From assembly GCA_018806915.1 (NCBI GenBank), contig JAGKQI010000073.1, positions 868,001 to 932,000 on the forward strand: DNA of 64,000 nucleotides. The letters run 5' to 3'. Shown piece by piece: positions 1 through 10,999 of the stretch; the first letter of the stretch is position 1; each line of letters starts with the position of its first letter. The DNA comes from Phytophthora colocasiae. Lineage: Eukaryota; Oomycota; Peronosporomycetes; Peronosporales; Peronosporaceae. The translations under genes and the position numbers were made by a program. The notes under the pieces were generated by a model. That model saw only the letters and a program-made list of their open reading frames with translations. It ran no database searches and was not told where the DNA came from.

Positions 1-2
1 CA

Positions 3-71
3 CGTCGTCTAGATGGCGAATTTACCCTCGAACGTGTAGAGATGTTGGTGAACGAGCAACTAGGACTATAG
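3..71 (+). CDS. 3' end of an unidentified protein-coding gene (partial)
   Basis: The first bases of the window read as the last 22 codons of a plus-strand gene, ending LVNEQLGL before a TAG at 69-71. The stretch is acidic and hydrophobic in a helix-like pattern and faces the convergent zinc-finger gene, whose stop lies about 70 bp downstream. Nothing more can be said about function because the body of the gene lies outside the window. The call rests only on an open frame to the window edge and on the spacing typical of convergent pairs here. Confidence 0.4.
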   Translation, partial: RRLDGEFTLERVEMLVNEQLGL

Positions 72-139
72 ATTGTCAACTTCAGGATGAAGACACAGCA
101 AAGCGCAGGTTAATTTTCTATCATTGAACAGCTCTCGTA

Positions 140-934
140 CTATTTGGCGTCATGCGAGAACAGACATTTATCACCGAAGCGGCAGTTCTTGGAGCGTGCG
201 AAGTTCTCACACACTCGTCTACGAGTATTGTCAAATGCGCGTCCCGTTCGCATCGCCTTGGTCTCCGTGTGCTCAAAGTTACAGCGATCGCCCCATTGGC
301 ATTCCCCACGCATAAAATCGTAGCAGACTTTAACTGTGTGCCGCACCTTCTTCTGCTGCGCTCGCTGCTTGTGCCACTTGCCCGCACGATGCTCGACCAG
401 TTGGGCAGGACTTGTGAACAACTTGTTACACAACACACACTGCAGGGTTTTGTCCCCTGTTTGAACGCGTTCCAGATGCTCCTTGGAGGCTCGATGGGCC
501 TGAAAATCCTCCAGGTCCTTACCGATGAACTTGCACGGCTTGCAGGCGAACGGAACCTTTTTAGGGAATGTAAGAGCGTCGCCCAATTCCTCCAGTGCTT
601 TATTAGCAGCACGTTCATTCTCCTCCTGCTGCGTTTTCTTGCGCTTCTTCTTGGCTGATGGCAGATTCGACGAGGGTCCTGCAGCCGGAAGCATCGCATC
701 AGGTAGAGCCTCAATGCGCTCAGAAGCATAAGCGGACAGATTGACAACCGTCTTCGAGTTGTCATTGTCGGAATCGGAATCGGAATCAGAGTCACTTGAG
801 TCACTTGAGTCGCTTCCACCTTGCAGTTCCGCCTCTAACCGCTTGATTTGGTCTGCAATGTCCTCTTTTTCTGTCTTCTTTAGCTGCAGAGCGCTCTCGG
901 CGGACTGCTTGAGGCGCTTAGCGATGGGCTCCAT
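140..934 (-). CDS. C2H2/CCCH zinc-finger protein
   Basis: Single-exon gene of 264 residues starting MEPIAKRLKQ. An N-terminal helical segment is followed by a Ser/Asp-rich acidic run (about residues 41-58) and a basic KKKRKK patch that could act as a nuclear signal. Two U1-type C2H2 fingers follow (CKPCKFIGKDLEDFQAH.. near 129 and CVLCNKLF.. near 166), then two CCCH fingers at the C-terminus: C-x7-C-x5-C-x3-H near 204 and C-x8-C-x5-C-x3-H near 242. CCCH fingers usually bind single-stranded RNA and U1-type C2H2 fingers are common in pre-mRNA or pre-rRNA factors, so a nuclear RNA-processing role is inferred. It ends convergently with the gene fragment at 3-71. Exact orthologue not recognised. 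Confidence 0.85.
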   Translation of the reverse strand: MEPIAKRLKQSAESALQLKKTEKEDIADQIKRLEAELQGGSDSSDSSDSDSDSDSDNDNSKTVVNLSAYASERIEALPDAMLPAAGPSSNLPSAKKKRKKTQQEENERAANKALEELGDALTFPKKVPFACKPCKFIGKDLEDFQAHRASKEHLERVQTGDKTLQCVLCNKLFTSPAQLVEHRAGKWHKQRAQQKKVRHTVKVCYDFMRGECQWGDRCNFEHTETKAMRTGRAFDNTRRRVCENFARSKNCRFGDKCLFSHDAK

Positions 935-1060
935 ATTGAGTTACGACTGGCCAGGAATTAGCGATTGACTATAGTGAAACTCAGTCATCAAATGTATTGA
1001 TTGATTGAATTGAAGTCGCATGGGCTAACCATGAGCCCTTGGTTATTTGTCTTCTCTCGC

Positions 1061-2338
1061 CTAGAAGACCACGTCTGCGTCCGCAGATGGCTCGTATTGG
1101 GCAAGGATGTCGCGGTCTGACGCCACGACGTCCGCGAACGGGTCGTCATCCAAAGCAGCAGCACCCGAAGACTTGTTTTTCTCCGCTGCCTCTGTAATAA
1201 CAGTACAAACTGTGAGTTCGAGTAGAGCTAATTGGCAAGGGTTGAGCTGCCCACATACCTTTTTCTCGAGCCATGATAGCCTTCTCATGGTCTTGCTTGT
1301 TCGCCTGCACCTTCTTGATACTGGCAAGACACACAACAGTATCAGTAACTTTCATAAACGTTGTCATCGCTTAGGGATCGTTTCGTACCGCACGAAATCC
1401 TCACGCTCAAGCTCATCAAGCTCTCTTGTGATGTACGAAATGGTGTTCTCAATGCGAGGAATAGTCACCTGTATCCAATTGACAAATTACTTAAGTACAA
1501 CAGTAGCACGACGTTCTTTTCCACAAGAGACGTACATTGTCCAAAGCGTTCACACGACGGTTGGTCACTTTCAAAGCCTCATCCAGCGTCACGAAAGAGG
1601 TCTGTTAAAAGGAGAACAGTTAGTGTACTAAACCACTCAACAGTAGTTCCAACTTGAAGCCACTTCACCTGTAGAGACGCGAGTTTAATAAGTGCTCGCA
1701 ACAGCACACGGAACTTCTCGCGACAGTTCTGGATCTTGCCGCCTCCACCGGCCAGACCAATATTCTCACTCTTCTCACGGCTCACTTCCACTTCCGTAAA
1801 CACTGGGAGCTTAACGCCTGCCACATTGTCGATACGATTCTGCGTGCGGATCTCCGCCGTGCTCACCGACTCAATAACCTTTGTGCGGAAGTCACCGGCC
1901 GCGTACTGTGCCTGTGTGAGCGAGAAGAAGGCCTCCGACGCCTCTTGAGACATGGACATCTTGGTCTACAGCCATAATGCAGCAAAGATCTTAATATCGT
2001 AGCGAAATTGACGAGAGACGCCCACATCCGAAAACCTTTTGAATCTCACGCAGCATCGCTTGGAATCGCATCTTCAACGCATCAGCTTTCTTCTTCAACA
2101 GCTCAAACCCTGCAGAAAGCGATTCACATACCTCTTTAGTATTAAAAGTCAATAGTCACCAAGACAACATTACCCTTCTTAGCTCCCACACGTTTGCCCT
2201 TGAAGACCGTCAACGCCCTAATACAAGGCGCAAAACATTCATCAGTACGATAAATACAGACTAAATGCATCTATACAGAGCACAGCTACAGCTACAGTCG
2301 CCTTACATGCGCGTAGGCGCCACCTGAACGGACGACAT
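1061..2338 (-). CDS. VMA8: V-type proton ATPase subunit D
   Basis: Subunit D forms the central rotor stalk of the V1 sector and couples ATP hydrolysis to proton pumping at vacuole and endosome membranes. The gene must be assembled from about eight small exons. The start MSSVQVAPTR lies at 2338 and splices after 11 codons; later exons give a helical core (KKKADALKMRFQAMLREIQK), then RVNALDN joined to VTIPRIENTISYITRELDEL, a segment diagnostic of the family. The final exon ends DADVVF with TAG at 1061. The assembled length is about 261 residues, normal for the family (around 250). Introns are short; one donor (GTTTTC, after REIQK) is weak. It shares a ~190-bp divergent promoter with the TBC gene. 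Confidence 0.9.
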
Positions 2339-2428
2339 CCTCGCACTTGTTTCCCTCTTCTTCCGCCTCAAATAGAAGACTGATAAAGATATTGAATCTG
2401 CTGTAACCCTAACCATAATGTGAAACTT

Positions 2429-2480
2429 TAACAAAACCCTAACATGAAATTCATTAACAAAACCCTAGAATGAAATTCAT
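2429..2480. repeat. 26-bp tandem repeat with telomere-like CCCTAA motifs in a divergent promoter
   Basis: Two adjacent 26-bp units (2429-2454 and 2455-2480) differ at two positions. Each carries AAACCCTA, and two more CCCTA motifs lie at about 2407 and 2484, giving four in 80 bp. The motif equals the plant 'telo-box' and one repeat of the TTTAGGG telomere type. It sits between the starts of the V-ATPase D gene and the TBC gene. Unit 1 contains an ATG opening an 8-codon frame that stops (ATGA overlap at 2470-2473) on the first in-frame ATG of the TBC gene in unit 2. Regulatory function is inference. Confidence 0.6.
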
Positions 2481-2529
2481 TAACCCTATCGTTGAAGTGA
2501 CGCATACCGGTACTCACTCAGGCGCTAAG

Positions 2530-4917
2530 ATGGAGGACTGGTTTACGACGTCTGGGGCTCAAGAACTCCGTGACACCAGTACATTTGACTACCAGGATTA
2601 TCTGCGACGTAGTAAGACGTGTACGTCGCCCCAATATGAGGAAGATCTGCGCCAGATTGAGCTGGATCTGCCTCGAACGGGTGAATCTATCCGTCTCTTC
2701 CTGTTGACTCAAGAAGAGAAGGAAGCACTTCAAGAGAATGATGATCTGCCTCAGAATGTAATGCAGAGGTTTCTTCCTGCGTTAAAGAACGTTTTAACGG
2801 CATATAGTGTGGTACGATACAGGTTTATTATCTTTTTGACGGGCGAACGAAAGGTTAATGTTGAGTTACTGTACAGCGGAACCCTCGTGTGGGGTACGTC
2901 CAGGGTCATGCAGACGTCTTGTGCTTTCTGTTAGGAAATATCAATGATAGAAGGGGCGAGGAGGAAACATTTTGGGTTTATGCGAGCATCATCGAGAGGT
3001 TAGTAGTCCGTGAAAGACTGGTTATTGACCCCTCGTTGCTAACTAGGCTACTGTAGAGTTTTCCCAGAGGATTTCTTCGCTAGGACGCCAAAACTACACG
3101 GATTTCAAGTGGTGCGTCGCCGCTGACAGGTTTTTTGTGTTAGTTTTCAAGCTGACAGCGTGTACTGCAGGACTCGAAGCTGCTTCACGAGCTGGTGGTG
3201 AAGAAACTCGTTCCTCATTTCCCGTTTCTGGCTAAAGTAAAGTACTAAGGTACAACTGGATAGAGAAAACAGACTGATTTTATTAAGTTATCTGTAGATT
3301 GACCTTCTCCTCGTAACGACGCTGTTGTCCTGCAAGTGGTTCGTGTCGCTCTGGGTTGGAGAGTTACCACTTCCTCTGCTTTATGAGGTCTGGGACACGA
3401 TGCTCCGTGAAGATGATGGCACGATACTGCATCTGCTAGTTGCCTTACACTTCTTCAGACTGGCTGTGGACGAAATTCAGCTTCACATGGTAAGATTTCG
3501 AGTCTGTAAATAAGGGTGATAAGAGCGGAGGGGGTTGACGCTAGCTTATGTACGTAGGAAATGGATCAGTGGGATTCCAGCTACATCTACAAGATCATCC
3601 TAGGCCAATGTCAGAACGCAACGGAAGCCACCCCGCAGGTGCTACTCCATCAGGCACGCTCACTGTACGGACTCAGGGACGAATCTGTTGAGGATATGCG
3701 AGCTACAATTCGTCGATTACCTCAATTACGCAAGGCTGAGTTCACGGTGCTTGCAAAGCAGACACATTTCAGCCATTTGGAAATGGAGCGACTTCAAGAT
3801 GAATTCACATTCCTTCGCTTTCAAAGAAAACGCTGCGGTCGCTCCAAACTGCGTGGGTTAAGGCAGGAAGAACTGGAGAGTATTCTAGTACGAGAGTTCA
3901 ATACGGTACGCCCGAACAATTTGCTGTGATCGCTTTTATGAATCATGTACAGATAGTATTGATATGTCGGTTTATCTTCCAGTGGCCTGTGGATATGTAT
4001 GAGCGCATTTACCAGCTTGTAAAACCAGACAGCTACGGGAATATTTCCTTCTACAATTTGATTCAGGTTTGTGGTCAATGATAATAACTGCTGAATAACA
4101 TTGCTGAGTCCTCGCTGTAGTTTTTATCAGTTGCAAGTCGTGGAGCGCCAGAAGAAAAAGCGCATCTGTTGTTCCAGATCGCCGACCAGCAGAGCCACGA
4201 CAGTCTTAACCAACGAGATATCGAACAACTTGCAGGTGAGTCATGCAAATGATAATTTTAATTCACTATTTGACCTTCATTGCTTCCCACTCAGATTTAC
4301 TGTGCTGTCTTCTAACCAACAAAATGGTGGCAGACGCTGAAGAGCATCGCGTCCATGACTCTCGTCGAGATTGTGCCACCGAAGCTGCCAAGAGCCCACT
4401 CCTACAAAGGCATTTTCGAACCAAACTACTGGCATTGGTGACATTAGACGGCCTACTTCAGTACACTCAATGGCTCGAGTTTGCCCTCACAGATAGGGAG
4501 TTATCTCAGTTGATGGTGTGGGAAACCACAAAGTATCGTTCAGACGGGATGCTTCGAATGAAGAATCGCTCCTTGAGCTTTTGGGGTATGACTCCTATTC
4601 AGCCAGCACAAAACAGGGCGCCATCCGACTCGGAGCAGGCTTTATCAGCCAAACACAGTACGGAGACCCGGGAAGAGGGTAAGCTTACCAATAATTATGG
4701 CGCCGATTCTGCACCATTTTTGAGGAAATCTGGATTGACAACTGTGGGCGAAGGCTTTACAGGACGACGACAAGTTTCTCTTCTCCCCAGGAAACTAAAC
4801 AAGAAATTCAAAGACTGTTGGCCACCGGTTGAAGCAGGTTCGTTACCCCGGAATCCATTCGAAGAACCTCTTGTGGAAAGAAACGCCGAGACACCGTGCC
4901 AGTGCACAACTAGTTGA
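2530..4917 (+). CDS. TBC-domain Rab GTPase-activating protein with EF-hand-like tail
   Basis: Nine exons assemble to 615 residues from MEDWFTTSG (2530); an in-frame ATG at 2470 would add 20 residues. The TBC domain spans roughly residues 50-260. It shows both catalytic fingers of the family: I-x-x-D-x-x-R (IELDLPR, near 40) and Y-x-Q (GYVQGH, just after the first intron). The arrangement ..ERVFPEDFF..KLLHELV..WFVSLWVGELPLPLLYEVWD is typical of TBC domains. A helical region follows, then an EF-hand-like stretch (PDSYGNISFYNLIQ), as in TBC1D8/9-type proteins, and a Ser/basic disordered tail. Such proteins speed GTP hydrolysis by Rab GTPases on endomembranes. The last exon (4334-4917) is kept in frame by a phase-1 junction, which makes the long tail genuine coding sequence. 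The Rab target cannot be told. Confidence 0.82.
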
Positions 4918-5507
4918 AAGACGAAGTATGCTGCTAAGCGTTGTGATTCAAATGAGTTTGTGCTTCAGACGTAGTTTTTCAGCTTTGCCTTCACCAATCA
5001 AGTAGTTTTCTTCTCGGCTTCAACAGCCATTTTCACTAACAACGTGGTGTACTCTCCTTCCAGGCATAGAACGATCTTCCTGGCTTGTTTCGCTTTTTAC
5101 GGTCGCATCGCCGTAGTAGGTTTCGCTGCTGGAAAGAAAAATGGAAAATGAATACGCCTCGAATGAGTAGAATGTATGATGCGGATGTTGTGACAGCACA
5201 AAGTACAAAAGCAAGGTTAGAAGTATTTTACAACAGGAACTACATGTACCATCAACTTCATCCATTGTTATAAAAGCCACCACACTACACGTGAACCTTG
5301 CCGTACCTATTCTCTCGATAGGATAGATACGGTAAACTCAATGCACGTTATAGTCTCCAGTCAGCACCAGTCGGCACATCATTCTTACTAGTACGGACGC
5401 CAGTTAACTCAAAAGTAGGTGCTCACTGCCGGCATTTTAATTACTTTCGGAGATTTTGAATTTTTTTCATTACCTCAGTAGTGTAGAATGTACATGCCTA
5501 GAATTCT
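4918..5507. other. Convergent intergenic stretch, no gene seen
   Basis: About 590 bp between the 3' ends of the TBC and MyTH4-FERM genes. Only short unstructured frames are present. It is AT-rich toward 5440-5480 with a T run at 5460-5467, presumably 3' UTR and termination sequence for both genes. Confidence 0.5.
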
Positions 5508-7655
5508 TCACTCATTCGTGAATGAGGTTAGTGATATGATATAGTCCACGTAGGCGCCCACATTATCGTTGATGATCTTACCCTGTGCATTTCAAATTAG
5601 TGAGACCAAAGGCACAGTTGTAACGCAACATGGTTTGTCTTACCTGTACGGTCTTGAACGAGTATTCAGTCTCTTCACTGCCACGCACAACGATAAAGAC
5701 GAAGGAATTGGCACTGTAACCCCAACTCGCGATATCAGCGTAAGGAAATCTTGCTAAAACCTCGTCGCTATCTGCTCCTAGGAAACCAATTCCCATATCG
5801 TTGATAGCCAGAATAACTCGAACAGGAAGCGCCGCTATGTGACGGGAATTTCGCACATGAAAGAGAGTCAAGCCGTAAAACGGTTGGCGTTTGCAAAGGC
5901 GCAAATACGCCAGTCGAGCTTGTTGCGTTGACTGCACACACCAGCTATTCACAAAGTGATCATAACTACCAAGTGCTTGGCCAGCAATAGTAGCTCGATT
6001 CGATGCACTGAGTAGCCCACAAGGAATGTACTCTTGAATGGCAGTTCTGTTAGAAAAAAAAAAGTATCAAAAAGGTTAGTTTGTGTTTTACTACTAGTAC
6101 GAAAAGTGTACGAAACTACACAACATACGTGATCTCTGTCAGGGTTGGAGCCTTGTCATTCCCAAATTTGCAGTACAGTTGATATCCTGCTAACTCAACC
6201 GCAGCATCCAGGTCACAGATGTATGCTCCACTGAGGACGTTATGTACTGCTTGAAAATAATAAAGTCCGACGTCAGCTGCAGTTTCGTCGTCCACGTGAA
6301 CCCACAGATAAGCTTTGTACGTCAAGTGATATCCTTCCACCTTCCCTTTGGTTGAGTTTTCATTCTTCTTTTTCGTCTTCTTTTTCTGCTTGAGCTCGCT
6401 CATATCGACATGAGTGCGTTCCCATTCTGCGTACAGATCCATAATACGTTCATTGTTCGGTACAAGATGTTCCTCCTCCTCGTCATTTACCTCGAAAAGT
6501 GCAAAAGCTTTTTCATGACACACTCCCAGCTTCCGAGCCACAAGTCCAGCGAGATCAATGCCCGTCGTCCAAGCGCTAACTTGCATCACTAGAACAGATC
6601 CATCTGCAAGCATCACTGGGATATCGTTAAGCGCGTGGCGTTGCAGAGCTCTCAATTCGGCAGCACTTGGGATTTCTTTACGCTCGCCTTTGGTAGCACA
6701 ACACTGCAGAGACACCAGTGCTTCCGATGCATACACTGATACTTCAGAACGAGTCTCCGAGTCTCCTTTTACTTCGATATGAAAACTGATAAATCTCTCG
6801 AGGCATTCGGCAAGTGGAAGGGACGGAGGAAACGTCACAAGACACGCGTTCAAGAGCAACCAGCCGTTCAACACAGCATTTCTACCAGAAAAATAGCAGA
6901 TTTATAAGTCTTAACAACGATCATGTCCGAATAAAAACGTACCTGCTGGGATTCCGTGTCAACTGCTTGCAGAGTTGACAGTAGATTTCGTCCTTTAGCG
7001 CTGGTGGTCGAGGAACGACGTTGCGCAGCAGCTTAAAGCAGTGGTCGATCTGATTCTTCCCGCTTGCTCTGTTCCCCATGAAACCGGAGACATTACGAAA
7101 GGCTTGCAGAGCAATAACAGTCTGCTCTTTCGAGAGACGCGTTAACGGAATCGAGATGAGCTTCTTCTCCCACTCGAGACGCTTGGTTAGATCGAACTCG
7201 AAAGGTTTGTGGAAAGGAGAAGCACGGGGTGCAGTGACGTTGAAGTGGGTTTGAGCGTATTTGAGCAGCGGGTGGACATCGAAGACCACTGCTGGAAGAG
7301 GTTCAAGAACAACGGGTTTCTCCTTACGCTTGTGCTCTTTAAATGTTTTCTTGGGGTGTAAAAGCTCTGGAGCGAGACGTGGTAATTGGTCGAATGGCAT
7401 TGGATAATCCGAAGTATCACTGGCGTTGCTTACTTGATCTCCGTACTCGTAATTCTGTTTATCTTCAGTCATTTCGAGAGAAAGAGGGATCTGTTCCAAG
7501 CTTACGGCACTGATGAGCTCAGCTTGAGACTCAAAAGCTGACGAGCCAACGCGGGACTCGGCGTCGTCGTCGTCATCTGCTTCCCACCCTTCTGGGTTAT
7601 GAACGAGCTCCATAGAACCTGCTAGTTGCTCCAAACTACAACTCGATGTCATCAT
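5508..7655 (-). CDS. MyTH4-FERM domain protein without a motor domain
   Basis: Four exons (6943-7655, 6129-6881, 5644-6046, 5508-5582) join in phase to 647 residues, starting MMTSSCSLEQ. An acidic disordered N-terminus (DDDDDAESR) is followed by a MyTH4 domain (about 150-290; LLRNVVPRPPALKDEIYCQL is the typical core). A FERM module follows, with ubiquitin-like F1 lobe (VMLADGSVLVMQVSAWTT), helical F2 (GLYYFQAVHNVLSG.. YQLYCKFG) and PH-like F3 (FYGLTLFHVRNSRH.. GYSANSFVFIV) ending AYVDYIISL. In other eukaryotes this pair is the cargo- and microtubule-binding tail of class VII/X/XV myosins or of a plant kinesin. No motor motifs lie upstream: the first Met is 520 bp from a divergently transcribed gene. 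It may work as a free adaptor. Confidence 0.85.
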
Positions 7656-8177
7656 GACTCTATTTTAGCTGCAGTGTAGCCATTTCAAGAAATGAACATG
7701 GCTACATTCTATCGTCGAAATGCAGGAGCTGCTGCAAATTGCACTTCGTTCTCCGCCCCGGTTACCACAACATGACATGAAGACGAACCATAGACGCGCT
7801 TGCTCTATTTCCTGGCGAAAGATATTCACTACCGTACACTCATCCATACACTCAGGTGAGTCTCAGCTGCTGATGACATCACCAAATTTGTCCTAGACTA
7901 AATATTGGTCACTAATACATAGCGACAAGCAGGTTCACGCCACATACACTGTATCCTGCATGACACAGAGGACAATGGCTGCATGGTTCGTCTCCGTCCA
8001 GCGAAAAGTGATGCTCTCCCAACACGGGTTTCTTATTCGCTACAATTTATGCTAATTTGTCACGGATTAGTCTAATTCTTACATGTCTCAGCATCCTTCC
8101 AAGTGCGTTGCTAGAGCTCATTGCCGTATTCGCCGACCCTCGAGTAGATCACGAATCGCTCTCCAGCCTCCAGGACG
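7656..8177. promoter_or_regulatory. Divergent promoter region between MyTH4-FERM and transporter genes
   Basis: About 520 bp separating two gene starts. Short frames in it show no recognisable protein. No clear initiator or CCAAT cluster was found; the stretch is assigned as promoter and 5' UTR by position only. Confidence 0.4.
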
Positions 8178-9978
8178 ATGGCTAATGACAACAGCAAGCA
8201 ACCGCCAGTGCCTGTCCCTGAAGCAGAGCCATTACTACCTGCAGACGTACACGACATCGCAGAGGAAGGCTCTGACATGACGCGCGACATCTTTTTCGCC
8301 ATCCTCAAGGAGACGCAGGACGGTCCGCCGCGTCCTAAATCGCTACCGGACCAGAGCGAAATCCTGCATGAGGATATAGGTAATTTGCGCCTTTTTGAGT
8401 CGGTACTGTACTGCTGGTAGACGCTAACTGACGTCCATCGCTGTTGACAGGCAAAGCGTCGGATATCGCGCAGCCCGGAGGATTCCGTCGCGACCATGTG
8501 ATTGCCAACATGGGAGGCAACAGCCCTCACGTGCCGGCGTACGTACAAGACTCGTTCCTCGAGTCTATTCAACCCACCGAGGGCTTCCTGCAGTCTGCAT
8601 ACGGAGACTTCATCGTAGCCAGTCTTGGTCTTGCGGACGACGATGACGACTCAGACGTACGTGGCAGATGGCACTGCAGATGTGCTGCAATAGTTAACTC
8701 ACTGGCTTTACCGTGAACTTGTAGGAGACGGCAACTCCGCTGCTAAGTCGCGCGTGGAAAAGGGGACCCGAGAAGCACCAGCCAGGAGCAACCGTCGGGA
8801 AAACCGTGTTTACGATCCTCAAGTCGTTTATTGGCAGCGGCATCTTGTTCCTGCCCAAGGGTTTCCAAAATGGAGGCATGCTCTTCTCACTGGCGGCTTT
8901 GTGTGCTTCTGCGATACTATCAACCTTCTGTATGCTGCGTCTGACGGCTTGTTCCAACGTTTTGCTGCGTAATGGTCGCTCCAACGTGTCGTACGGTCTC
9001 GTGGGAGAAAAAGCGTTTGGCAAAATTGGTCGCGTGGCTGTGAACATCTCGCTTGTGCTCTCTCAGATTGGTTTCTGCTGCTCGTACTTGATTTTCGTCG
9101 AGAAAAACATCGGGGAAGTTATTTTGGCTGCGTTCGGCATCCAGAGGACCACGGCGTCTTCGGGTTTGACGCTCATCATGCTTCAGATCTTGCTGTACAC
9201 GCCGCTTTCGTGGGTGCGTCGCATCGAATACTTTGCGCTCACGAACCTGTTTGCGGATCTGTTGATTCTCTTCGGCATCGTCTACATCATCTCGTACACA
9301 GTGCAAACACTCGATGACGCTCCAATTGGTTCTGCTACCTGGGAAAACTTCAATTCCACCAGCTGGGCCATGCTATTGGGAACGGCGGTCTACTGCTTCG
9401 AAGGTATTGGGCTGGTGCTTCCAATCTACGACGCAATGGACGGCGACCTCAAGCACAAGTTCCCACGCATCCTTTCCTACACCATGGTGTTCCTCGTGAC
9501 GCTCTTCTCGGTGTTTGCTGGACTGGTGTACGCTGCGTTTGGCCAGGAGACGCAATCCGTCGTTACGCTCAACCTGCCCAGCGCTCAAGAGAGCGTAGCT
9601 ACCATGTCCGTACAGATCACGTATTCGCTCGCGCTTGTTTTCACGTACCCGCTCATGCTGTACCCCGTGGTGAAGATTCTTGAAGGCTACCTGTTCCCTC
9701 ACCACACCACCAAGGGGTACTGGAAATGGGAGAAAAACGGCTTCCGATTTGCGCTCGTGTGCCTCACTGCTGCCATTGCGTACTTCGGCAAGGAGGAGTT
9801 GGACAACTTCGTTGCTCTCATTGGCGGCTTCTGCTCCGTCCCGCTAGCTTTCATCTACCCATGTTTGTTCCACTCGCAGCTTGTGAACGAAGGTCGCACT
9901 CTGAACAACATCGTCATCGCATTGGGTGGCTTCACAATGATCTTCGCAACGTATCAGGCTGTGTCGACTTGGAACTGA
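8178..9978 (+). CDS. Amino-acid transporter, AAAP (Aa_trans) family
   Basis: Three exons (8178-8379, 8451-8656, 8725-9978) give 553 residues. The N-terminal ~180 residues are hydrophilic and acidic and predicted cytosolic. The membrane part opens with the family signature TILKSFIGSGILFLPKGFQN, followed by about ten further hydrophobic segments including GTAVYCFEGIGLVLPIYDAM and FTYPLMLYPVVKILEGYLFP. These motifs match the vacuolar Avt3/SLC36 (PAT) branch, which moves neutral amino acids, often out of acidic compartments with protons. The substrate cannot be told from sequence. A long N-terminal extension is usual for the Avt branch. Codon use is GC-rich at third positions, as in other strongly expressed genes here. 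Confidence 0.88.
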
Positions 9979-10095
9979 GGGTAGATGGGAACTTGCTGGG
10001 GCTTCTCATCTTAGATTAGAGCTCGCAAGCACTACCGTTTAGTTTAGTCGTCGTTAAAGCTTTCCGGATGGTGCCGTTAAACTTTAAGAATGGCT

Positions 10096-10888
10096 TCATT
10101 TCTTTGACTTCTTCTTGTCACTCTTTTTGCTGTGCTTCTTGTGTTTCTTGTGCTTTTTGTGCTTCTTCTTAGCAGCCGGAAGCTTGGCATCTTCATCGTC
10201 AGACTCCTCGGAACTAAAGTCAGGTGCGTTCTCCACAGACACTGATCCTTCCGAATGCAAGTTTTCCCAAAGCTTTCGTGTCTTGTCAGCCTTCTTCTTC
10301 GCCCAATAGCTGCGTTCGTCATCTTCCTTATCCTCACCACGTTTTTCAGTACGAGGTTTCCGGTCGCGACTACGACTGCGTCTCATTCCTTCACGTGATC
10401 TACTTCTATGGCGTCTCGTTCTCCGACTACAGCTGCGACTGCGGCTTCTACTGGAACTTCGTCGACGCTTTGGGTTTCTATCTCTGCTGCGGCTTCTCCT
10501 AGACCTTCGTCGGTCTGTATCTTCGTCCAATTTGCGCTCCATCCTTCGTAGCGTCCAGCACTTGTCCTCTTCCTGCCGTCGGTTGTGCGAGTTCACACTA
10601 CAGAATATGATCCTATAAATTAGCTCAAGATACGCATCAAAACACACCACAACAATAGCTAACGAACCTTCGGATTGTACTGGCCAGGAACATCTTGTTG
10701 ACATCCGCCCGTTGGTCTACCTTTGTCTTGTCCTACAGCACTCCAGCAAAGTCAAAACCCGTATAAAGCACAACACCATCAATTCCACGCACCAGATAAC
10801 CCATGACGCCTCTAGATCCTTCCACACGCGGCTTCAGCGCTGCAATTTGCCTAGCGATCTCCTCCGCCGCAATGTAATCGTCCACCAT
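10096..10888 (-). CDS. RS-rich nuclear protein, three exons
   Basis: Exons 10793-10888, 10668-10732 and 10096-10597 join in phase to 220 residues. The first two exons, too short to stand out alone, give a helical N-terminus (MVDDYIAAEEIARQIAAL; ADVNKMFLASTIRS) that runs into VNSHNRRQEEDKCW. A dense Arg/Ser domain (about 80-120) follows, then YWAKKKADKTRKLWENLH and a basic tail of repeated KKHKKHKKH and KKSK. RS domains and Lys/His tails direct proteins to splicing speckles, so a role in pre-mRNA splicing is inferred; the exact family is not recognised. It shares a 111-bp CCAAT-rich promoter with the CCA-adding enzyme gene. Confidence 0.75.
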
Positions 10889-10927
10889 TATTCTCCAAAA
10901 TATTTAAGTCCTATTAATATTTGGTCT

Positions 10928-10980
10928 GGTCAATAATTGGTCTTCGTGATTGGTCTCGACCAATAATTGACCAATAATTT
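10928..10980. promoter_or_regulatory. CCAAT-box cluster with dyad symmetry
   Basis: Two ATTGG (10936, 10949) and two CCAAT (10960, 10971) motifs lie within 53 bp between the divergent RS-protein and CCA-enzyme genes. GGTCAATAATTGGTC (10928-10942) faces GACCAATAATTGACC (10958-10972), and a short inner dyad ATTGGTC-TC-GACCAAT lies between them. CCAAT boxes are bound by NF-Y/HAP in eukaryotes; use by both genes is inferred from position. Confidence 0.55.
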
Positions 10981-10999
10981 GTATTGTAGCTCTTGCGGC

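Noticed and set aside
4439..4441. TGA as the end of the TBC gene after NYWHW
   Set aside because: That frame ignores the phase-1 junction at 4235/4334; correct joining gives a frame open to 4917.
9373..9705. Antisense frame within the transporter gene
   Set aside because: Composition is typical of a shadow frame, and the sense gene is certain.
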